A stretch of 64,000 nucleotides of DNA from Lethocerus indicus (Eukaryota; Arthropoda; Insecta; Hemiptera; Belostomatidae): contig JACDQD010000007.1 in assembly GCA_019843655.1 (NCBI GenBank), positions 28,052,816 to 28,116,815 of the forward strand. The letters run 5' to 3'. This document shows positions 56,945 to 64,000 of the stretch, piece by piece (positions within the stretch are counted from its first letter, which is position 1; the number at the start of each line of letters is the position of its first letter). Made by a program: the position numbers and the translations under genes. The notes below the pieces were generated by a model. The model ran no database searches and was not told the DNA's origin. It saw nothing but the letters and a program-made list of their open reading frames with translations.

Positions 56945-57332
56945 TTTAATATACCTGTTTTGTGGTCTGCGAGGGGCTGGAATACAGTAGGCTCATGGTA
57001 TTTCTGTCTCCTCTCGCCGGTTCGGTCTTTCTGTAGACCGGTTTCGGCCGCTCGCCATCTTCAGTAGCGGTGTTAGTCACTGTTGTGGCACTTTGGACGT
57101 TTTTCGGGCATCCTCACTGCACTGTGTCATTGTCACTTGTACTTTCGTGGATGTCTGTTTGTGCGGTGAGGATGCCCCCCAAAAAACATCCAAAGTGCCA
57201 ACAGTGACTACTGAAGATGGCGAGCAGCCGAAACCGGTCTGGCAAAAGACCGAACCAGCGAGAGGAGACAGAAACACCACAAACCTACTGTATTCCGACC
57301 CCTCGCAGACCACAAAACAGGTATGTTAAATA
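56945..57332. repeat. HPR hairpin element with two tails
   Basis: Left tail AGTTTAATATACCTGTTTTG, cores 57036-57069 and 57207-57240, right tail ending CAGGTATGTTAAAT. Long well-paired arms. No flanking direct repeat seen. Confidence 0.88.
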
Positions 57333-57607
57333 AAAACAATAATTGATGAAATCCATTACGTAAACTGTACAACCAGAGAATATTAACACAGCGGATGTGT
57401 ACAGAATAATCCTGTACCGAAATTCTGTTTCGGTACCCCAGTTTTTTTTCTTCTATTGTCTATTGTAATTTAATTAGCGATATTTTAGCCATACAATAAA
57501 TAATACCGCGGCCACTATTGTTCTCTCGATGTCCAATAAGGCGACATCGGTCCAGAGAGGGAGGCGCTCGGGGCGTCCAGTCTCGACCCCACCCTAAGGA
57601 CCTCCGG

Positions 57608-57662
57608 GAGGAGGAGGAGGAGGAGGAGGAGAAGGAGGAGGATGAGGTGGAGTAGGAGGAGG
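57608..57662 (+). repeat. (GGA)n microsatellite
   Basis: Nearly pure GGA/GAG for about 55 bp. Confidence 0.93.
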
Positions 57663-58080
57663 TACAGCAGCCCCTTACGCAGGGCCCCGGCCTCAGTCCT
57701 GGTCCTCATCCTGGCCGAGGTACAGGACCCGATCATCAGGAGTCTTTCGACGACAACGCAAGTGGCGGTCGGTTACTCTCTGCGACCTCATCCTTGAGGC
57801 AAAGAGGACTTTGCCGCTCAAGAACTTCTTCCGGAAAACTGCCATTCTCGAATATTTCCCAGAGGTGAAATTATTTTTTTTTTGTTTTACCTCTCAATCG
57901 CCCCATTCAGCCGAAGGTCCAATATCAGTTGACCTAAAAACAATATTTAGGTATAAACTGTCCTTTTTCCGAAAATCTGCCTCCTCGACATTTCGCCGTA
58001 GTGAAAATTTATTTTTTGAACTTATTTTTCTATTCAGTCGAAATTCCCACAATTTCATTTCACGAGCTATAAAAATTACA
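57663..58080 (+). other. Stretch with open frames of unknown meaning
   Basis: Frames reading VLVLILAEVQDPIIRSLSTT (57697-57756) and, in another phase, LEAKRTLPLKNFFRKTAILE (57793-57852) are open but unrecognised. The longer frame 57811-58341 runs into a mariner MITE and is not a credible gene. Confidence 0.2.
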
Positions 58081-58086
58081 TATATA

Positions 58087-58270
58087 TTGGGTCGGCAATT
58101 AGTCAGTCTAGATGGAAATGTTATTTGTATTTTTACGCACGTTTACATCTTCAAACCTACAGAGTATATTCTGAAATGTTTATTACATGCCAACTATTCG
58201 TGGTGCGTACCAAAAAATGCACGACACCCAAAGATGAGAAGAATCCGCAATTATTTAGTTGCCAACCAAA
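58087..58270. mobile_element. Mariner-type MITE (family B)
   Basis: TTGGGTCGGCAATTAGTCAG and the reverse of TTATTTAGTTGCCAACCAAA form the terminal repeats, flanked by TA. The ends match the TTGGGTYGGCAACTAAGT pattern of mariner elements. No transposase frame. Sister copy 62953-63156 shares ATTTGTATTTTTACGCACGT and TATTCTGAAATGTTTATTAC. Confidence 0.87.
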
Positions 58271-58360
58271 TATATTTCGACTTTCCCCGAAAACATATTT
58301 TTATATTGCAGCTTTTATATTGTCACAATTCCACAAATTGAAAACGAAATTCATATTACC

Positions 58361-58552
58361 GTAGATTTCGTGTGTTCGGTTCGGTCTTTTGCTAGACCGG
58401 TTTCGGACGCTCGCCACCTTCAGTAGCGGTGTTAGTCACTTCGGCCGTATATTGTTCTGTCCTGTACCTTTGTTACTGAAGATGGCGAGCGGCCGAAGTA
58501 GCCGCGAAATCTACAGTATTCCAACCCCTCGCAGACCGCAAAACAGTTATTC
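58361..58552 (+). repeat. HPR hairpin element with worn target duplication
   Basis: Arm GTAGATTTCGTGTG, core 58395-58428, a partial right core 58473-58498 (ends GGCCGAAG), tail. ACGAAATTCATATTACC (58344-58360) and ACGAAACACATAATATTCC (58555-58573) flank it. Note that ACGAAATTCAT also precedes the 61146 copy. Confidence 0.8.
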
Positions 58553-58573
58553 TGAACGAAACACATAATATTC

Positions 58574-59340
58574 CAGAAAGGCGTTTATATGAGGTGTTAG
58601 CAAGTAATAGTGATGAAAGAAAGGCGGTAGCAAAACTAATTGAGGAAAGGACTTTGGCTGTAATCGGGGCTAGAAAAGTTTTTTTTTCTTTCATAACTTA
58701 CAAAGCATAATTTACAAAGTCTCTTATCCGGGGTTTATCCTTCGGGGGTCCTTAGGATCCTGGAGAATTTTAACAACCCCCCTCCATCACTCCTCCCTTT
58801 CCCCAGGAACAAAGTACCAAGGGAGCCGTCCCAACAACAGTATTTCGCCCCTTATGGAGATCAGATATGTTCACTTCAGGCTTTATATCTGTTGTATTTA
58901 AATTTCGGTCTAATACTGATTATAAGCTCAGATTCGACCCTAATCCTGGCGACAGGAGTCTCGAGGCGGCCTTTACGCTTAAAGATTAAAGTCCAGGGTT
59001 TAAGGTTTTGCCAGCAGTTTATTCTGTAGGGCGTAAATCGTTTATCCCGGGAAACGGCTCAAAAACTTCAGATTTGAAATGAATTTTATCTCGTATTTTC
59101 TGGATGAACTTTACTTTCATTGAGCTCGCTGAAAACCGAGACCCTAATCTGCCTCCTGATGATTATTCCACCTAATAATATAACGATAGTTATTTATATT
59201 CTTGGATATTTAAAAGAATACGAAAGTTTGACTATCTCAAAGCGAGCTAAATCAGGTCCTCCTTTTGAAAAGTGAAAGTACGGCAAAACTATTCCGCCTG
59301 ATAAAAATTCCACCTTTCTATTTGACCCATTGGTATGCCG
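58574..59340. other. Non-coding stretch, no gene seen
   Basis: No recognisable domain, RNA or repeat. Includes a C-run cluster near 58780-58800. Confidence 0.4.
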
Positions 59341-59344
59341 GTTT

Positions 59345-59535
59345 GGCATTTTTTTGGCTAGACTGGTTTCGGCCGCTCGCCGTCTTCAGTAGCGGCTTGA
59401 GTCGACTTTGTTGGTCGGTAACCGATTTGGCACGGTGACACACCAACGCTAAACGGGGACGCTGACCGACAGGCGTCCAGAGTGGCGCGCGCCGCTACTG
59501 AGGGCGGTCTGGCGAAGGACCGAAAGACAGGAGAT
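59345..59535. repeat. Diverged HPR hairpin element
   Basis: Left core 59361-59394. The right arm is reduced to GCCGCTACTGAGGGCGGTCT and GGCGAAGGACCGAAAGACAG. Outer ends and tail absent. Confidence 0.72.
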
Positions 59536-59692
59536 CGGGAAAATTACGTTATTGAGATAAGCCCGAAAGAAAAGTGTACAGGTCGGGGGATTCAAAGCTA
59601 GTTGGAGGAACATCGGACAGAGAGATCGGACGAAGACATTAGATTTACTGTAGAATTGGATGACTTCGGTCCCTAAATAGTGAAATATTACC

Positions 59693-60029
59693 AGTTTAAT
59701 ATACCTGTTTTGAGGTCTGCGAGGGGTTGGAATTCTGTAGGTCCGTCATGTTTCTGTCTCCTCTCGCCGGTTTGGTCTTTTGCCAGACCGGGGTTTCGGC
59801 CGCTCGCCATCTTCAGTAGCGCTGTGTCAGTCACTGTCGGCACTTTGGATGTTTTCTGGGGCATCCTCACTGCCCACTGTCACTTTCACATGTACTGTAG
59901 TCGAACTGACATCCAAACTTAAAGTAGACACCCTGAGTGACTGACACAGCGCTACTGAAGATGGCGAGCGGCCGAAACCGGTCTTACAAAAGACCAAACC
60001 GGCGAGAGGAGACAGAAACATCACGAAAC
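59693..60029 (-). repeat. HPR hairpin element with perfect 12-bp target duplication
   Basis: Left tail AGTTTAATATACCTGTTTTG, arm GTAGGTCCGTCATG, cores 59786-59821 and 59950-59983, right arm ending AACATCACGAAAC without tail. TGAAATATTACC flanks at 59681-59692 and 60030-60041. Confidence 0.93.
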
Positions 60030-60352
60030 TGAAATATTACCGTCTTACCCATTAATAAATATGTCTTATTAATTAAATACGAAAGTTATTAATACTAATG
60101 TCGAGATAATTCGTCCTTAACTTTCGTCAAAATGGTACATTTCGCTTTAAGCTCTCTCTGTAACTTCAAAAATTGAATTAGTTGGCAATTTTTATACTTT
60201 CCTATATTGCTTAAGTTCTTTTTTTTTTAAGCTCTATGTTTGTTGTATTTTTGAGCCTGATTATATTACAAATGTGTTTGCTTTTCGAGCTTTCCTTTTA
60301 ATTGTGCTGCAATTGAGCTACCTAAAAGGCTATTTCTTAAAATTTTAAGGAC

Positions 60353-60353
<1 letters not shown>

Positions 60354-60410
<57 letters not shown>
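60354..60410. repeat. (TA)n microsatellite
   Basis: About 28 TA units. Confidence 0.96.
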
Positions 60411-60412
<2 letters not shown>

Positions 60413-60871
60413 GACATAGCCGTCCCACTTACCTACTTACAGTACATACTTTTTTTTAATGTACATACATTTTATGTACTGAGATCGTACATAAAGCCGG
60501 GAAAATCTCAGACGAATGTAGGTTCAACAGCTACCGTCCATGGCGGATAACACGCGAGACCCCCCCCCAACAGATTTGCACGCGATGACTGCCCGATATT
60601 ATCGCCCACATAATATCCTGTGGGGGGTCGATCACCTGTCTATCTCTTTTTATAATTTTTCTTTACAATCTTTACGTTTTCCTCGTATTTAACCCGCGCC
60701 CCCCTACGGTTATTCACCGATATTTTCAACCATAAGACCGCTATTACCGCATATTCTATAACACAATTCGAAACTTATCACTTTCTTCTTTTAAAATCCT
60801 CTCGTCTCAACTCGTAAAGTCGGTTTCTCCCCGCGAATTTCCTTCGGGTAAACAATAAAAAATGCTAATTT

Positions 60872-61145
60872 AATATACCTGTTTTGTGGTCAGCAAGGTT
60901 CAGACCGGTTTCGGCCGCTCGCCATCTTCAGTAGCGCCGTGTTAGTCGCTTTGGCACTTTGACGTCACATAGTACAAGTGACAGTGGGCAGTGAGAAGGC
61001 GCAAAAAACATACAAAGTGACTATAAAACCGCTACTGAAGATGGCGAACGGCCGAAACCCTGTCTAGCAAAAGACCGAACCGTAGGAGACAGAAATACAC
61101 GAAATCTAGGATATTGAAATGTTAATGACGAAACGAAATTCATAA
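60872..61145 (-). repeat. HPR hairpin element plus shared spacer
   Basis: Left tail shortened (ATATACCTGTTTTGTGGTCA), then directly into the core (60903-60936). Plus core 61030-61065 with AACCCTGTC in place of AACCGGTC. The arm CACGAAATCTAGGATAT is followed by the spacer also found inverted at 54001-54035. Confidence 0.83.
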
Positions 61146-61365
61146 TACCGCAGATTTCGTGTGTTTCTGTCTCCTCTCGCCGGTTTGGTCTGGTTGCTAG
61201 ACCGGTTTCGGCCGCTCGCCATCTTCAGTTGCGGTTTTAGTCACTTTGGCTGTTTTGTTCTGTTCTGTACTTTTGTTACTGAAGATGGCGAGCGGCCGAA
61301 ACCGGTCTGGCGAAACACCAAACCGGCGAGAGGAGACAGAAACACACGAAATCTACGGTATTATG
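61146..61365. repeat. HPR hairpin element without tails
   Basis: Symmetric ends AATACCGCAGATTTCGTGTG and CACACGAAATCTACGGTATT, cores 61200-61233 and 61276-61307, small centre TGTTTTGTTCTGTTCTG. The following 120 bp to 61490 are the reverse complement of 53763-53830. Confidence 0.85.
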
Positions 61366-61761
61366 TATTTCTATTAACCGATAACTCCATAATTTGTAGG
61401 ATTTTATACTTATGCTCCCTTATACCGTCCGGAATTATTAATATCCGTTTGAAATTCGTAATCGATGGGAATTGGTACGAAAGTACACAGGTTCGATTAT
61501 CGACGCCGAGGTTTAGGGGGGTGGGGGGTGTTCTCGATTAATTGCAAATTCGAACTTTCGTTGGCTTGAACGTGGATTACATTGAAAAATGTGGGCAAAC
61601 AAGGGCTGCTATAATGGGAAAGTTGTTCTTGGCAAAATGGCAAATTGACTAACTCATTAAGCTTTTAATGTTTTAAGTCCCCCCCCCCCAACATATTTCC
61701 CGACAATCTGTGTATAACGTCAGATATTTCAGGTTTAGAGGTTTTCAATATAAGAATTAGA

Positions 61762-61968
61762 GTAGATTCCGTGTGTTTATGTCTCCTCTCGCTGGTTTCG
61801 GCCGTTCGCCATCTTCAGTAGCGGTTTTAGTCACATTCAAAGTGGTAGAAGTGACAGTGACAGCGCACTGAGTAGGATGCCCCAAAAAGCATCCAAAGTG
61901 ACTAACAGCGCTACTGAAGATGGCGAGCGGCCGAAACCGGTCTAGCAAGAGACCAAACCGGCGAGAGT
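61762..61968. repeat. HPR hairpin element
   Basis: Left arm with core 61793-61824 (GGTCTTTTGC box deleted), right core 61909-61942, outer right arm replaced by (TA)n. Confidence 0.8.
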
Positions 61969-61978
61969 ATTTCTCGGA

Positions 61979-62003
61979 TATATATATATATATATATATA
62001 TAT
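61979..62003. repeat. (TA)n microsatellite between two HPR copies
   Basis: Twelve TA units. Confidence 0.93.
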
Positions 62004-62017
62004 TATTTTTATAGCTA

Positions 62018-62235
62018 ACCATCTTCAGTAGCGGTATTTAGTCACTTTGGATGTCAGTTAGTACAAGTGACAGTGACAGTGAAGTGGGGACGGCCAAAAG
62101 ACGCAAACACGGCGCTACTGAAGATGGCGAGCGGCCGAAACCGGTCTAGCAAAAGACCAATCAGGCGACAGACGAGACAGAAAAACACGAAATTTATGGT
62201 ATTCCAATCCCTCGCAGACCACAAAACGGGTATGT
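62018..62235 (+). repeat. HPR element, left arm truncated
   Basis: Starts within the left core (ACCATCTTCAGTAGCGG), centre with GTACAAGTGACAGTGACAGT, plus core 62113-62146, right arm and tail ending GGGTATGTTAAACT. Confidence 0.85.
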
Positions 62236-62397
62236 TAAACTAATTTTATTCTTGTTTATATTCATTTTCACATTTTAAATTCTGTAAGGCCTACTTTCTG
62301 TGTTCTTTTTAACTCTGCGGCAAAACAATGTTCAATATTTGTTTCTAATCATCTATACAGCGTATACAAATTTTTAAGGCCCACGTTTGTTGGTGAA

Positions 62398-62487
62398 CAA
62401 TGCTACTGAAGATGGCGAACGGCCGAAACCGGTCTAGCAACCGGACCGAACCGGCGAGAGAGGAGACAGAAATACAGGAAATCTACT
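62398..62487 (+). repeat. HPR right-arm fragment
   Basis: Plus core 62401-62434, then CCGGCGAGAGAGGAGACAG and GGAAATCTACTAG. Left arm and tail absent. Confidence 0.8.
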
Positions 62488-62952
62488 AGTAATAAAGGTT
62501 TTATCCAACTGTGTGCAAACAACGGGTTCAGTGCATAGGGAAAACCGTTTGGGGTACGATTTTTCCGACGATGATACCCGAGTTTTCTCCCGCTCCCTCT
62601 TCCTTTTCCCCGCCCTTTTATAGGAAAATCCTATCCCGATTCCGAATTCTCGGCACACCCGAGTCGGACGAGAATCGGAAATGCTCACGGCCCGGATTTG
62701 AGGCTTCGGAAAACGAGGTGAAAATCGAACCGTGTGTGTGTGTGTGTTTCGGGGGTTTCGGCCGCATATGGCCCTAACCGATATTCAACCCCCGTCGGTC
62801 CGAAAATTTCCCTGTCTGCCCCCTCCCTATTATCATCGCGTGGAAAAACTTTCCCAGCAAGTTTTCCACTACGGCCGAAACTTTCGGAAGGCGGATTGGG
62901 GAAATTGTTATTTCACTGCACGTTAATCGACGTACCCAAACGCTTTATAATA

Positions 62953-63156
62953 TCGGGTCGGCAACTAAGTCATTGCCGGTTTCGTAGCGCTAGACGGAGA
63001 CGGCGTTATTTGTATTTTTACGCACGTTTACGCATCTTCAAACCTATATAGGGTATATTCTGAAATGTTTATTACAACGTGCCAACTATTAGTCGCGCCT
63101 GCCGAGAAATGCACGACACACCCGAAGAATCCGCAATTATTTAGTTGCCGACCCAA
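62953..63156. mobile_element. Mariner-type MITE (family B)
   Basis: TCGGGTCGGCAACTAAGTCA and the reverse of TATTTAGTTGCCGACCCAA are flanked by TA. The interior matches 58087-58270 with about 20 extra bases after the left end (GGTTTCGTAGCGCTAGACGG). Confidence 0.88.
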
Positions 63157-63297
63157 TAGAATTTCGTTTCTGAATCCGTTGTACAGAAAATATTGAATTT
63201 CACGAACTGAATTCAAATTTTCAAAAAAAATAGTTACAGTCCATACCCGAAATTGACAAATTGGCTGTTAAAAGTGCGGGTGATGAAAATTTTATTC

Positions 63298-63477
63298 CGT
63301 AGATTTCCTGCGTTTCTCTCTCATCTCTCGCCGGTTCGGTCTTTTGCCAGACCGGTTTCTGAAGACCCTCCGCCGTCTTCAGTAGTTGTAGTTTTAGTTA
63401 CTTGTTAATGTTCTTTTCGGGCACTTGTCTGTGAGACAGAAACCACAAACCCTGGCAGACCACAAAAAAGGCATTCT
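63298..63477 (+). repeat. HPR element with 12-bp target duplication
   Basis: Arm GTAGATTTCCTGCG, a core disturbed by a TGAAGACCCT insertion (63350-63385), shrunken centre, right arm reduced to GTGAGACAGAAACC, tail CAGACCACAAAAAAGGCATT. AAAATTTTATTC flanks at 63286-63297 and 63478-63489. The same word also occurs at about 63609, so local AT-richness is a caution. Confidence 0.78.
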
Positions 63478-63489
63478 AAAATTTTATTC

Positions 63490-64000
63490 ACTACGAATTT
63501 CTCTTTCGTAATTGCCATTTTTATGGTTTTAGAAAATTCACCGAACCAAATTTCAAGTAATAGAAATTCTGAATATACGGGATTGCCTGTTAACAGGTCG
63601 AGTGAAGAAAATTTTATTCATTTAGAATTTCTTTTACAATCGCCTCTTATATTTAAGCACATTTTGTAATTAATTTCATCCATAAAACACAATGATTCCA
63701 ATAAAATGAGTTGTTTTTTGCCTTATAACGCAGCACCGTATCGTCACAAGTTGTTGGCACGTACCGACTGAATTTGACTTGGAAATTATATTTTTCGCTT
63801 CTAGAAAGAAGGCGTGAAGTATTATAACTTGCTGCCGAAGTGAAAACTTAATTGAAACTTAATTGCGCGGTCACGTCGGTCTTGGGACTTATCGATGGCC
63901 CTTTTGGGCGAGGTTGAGCGAGGAAAAGGAAAAATTGAGGAAAGCTAAAATCGGGAAGAGGAAAATGAGGAAAATCCAAGTGAGGAAAATGAAAATCACG
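63490..64000. other. Non-coding end of window
   Basis: A loose direct repeat of about 35 bp (TTTTATTCACTACGAATTTC and TTTTATTCATTTAGAATTTC, 63482 and 63612) and a purine-rich GAGGAAAAT tract at 63918-64000. No gene seen. Confidence 0.45.

Noticed and set aside
57811..58341. 176-codon open frame as a gene
   Set aside because: It has no ATG at the given start, is Phe/Ser-rich, runs across the terminal repeat of a mariner MITE, and matches nothing I recognise.

Overview
This window carries no host gene that I can support. It is a gene-free, strongly repetitive piece of an animal nuclear genome. Degraded mariner-type DNA transposons, a piggyBac-like MITE, many (TA)n/(GA)n microsatellites and Penelope-like sequence traces together suggest an arthropod, most likely an insect or relative. 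The sequence alone does not give the species. The short open frames are accidental, and most lie inside repeats.

The dominant component is one family of self-complementary elements, labelled HPR here (my label), with about 60 full or partial copies covering very roughly a fifth of the window. A typical copy is 200-350 bp. A left arm is followed by a variable centre and then by the reverse complement of the arm. Outer arm ends read GTAGATTTCGTGTG or GTAGGTTCGTGATG. A non-palindromic tail of about 45 bp (TATTCCAACCCCTCGCAGAC, then CACAAAACAGGTATNYYAAA) is usually present on one side only. Eleven copies are flanked by candidate direct repeats of 10-17 bp: five perfect, five close or diverged, and one perfect at 12 bp beside AT-rich sequence. 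In all eleven the tail is on one side only. This is the pattern expected of retroposition by target-primed reverse transcription, not of cut-and-paste MITEs. The most conserved part of each arm can be folded as a hammerhead-ribozyme-like core: GCTA / CTGAAGA / GGC-loop-GCC / GAAA / palindromic ACCGGT / GTC / TAGC. The loop of the second helix varies while the GGC/GCC pairing is kept. About 100 full or partial cores occur, on both strands. This is the candidate undescribed system: hairpin retroposons with hammerhead-like cores in both polarities.

Layout. 0-12 kb: scattered HPRs, two mariner relics, a 77-bp tandem repeat and a three-unit HPR array (11.0-12.0 kb). 12-24 kb: a piggyBac-like MITE, GA/TA arrays, a double HPR, a mariner transposase 5' relic and a (GA)n-(CT)n foldback. 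24-33 kb: HPRs, a 99-bp (CT)n, a degenerate 30-40-bp repeat domain and a head-to-tail HPR array (30.3-31.1 kb). 33-46 kb: HPR clusters, a mariner MITE within a larger inverted duplication, and three large minisatellites (14-bp unit 35.7-36.3 kb; palindromic unit of about 36 bp 40.4-41.4 kb; unit of about 18 bp 44.8-45.8 kb) followed by a GA-rich array. 46-64 kb: dense HPRs, several direct and inverted segmental duplications whose edges run through HPRs, an inverted pair of Penelope-like motifs around (TA)n, and three more mariner MITEs.

Intervals not listed below were read on both strands. They showed no gene, RNA gene or repeat I could support, apart from frequent G or C homopolymer runs.
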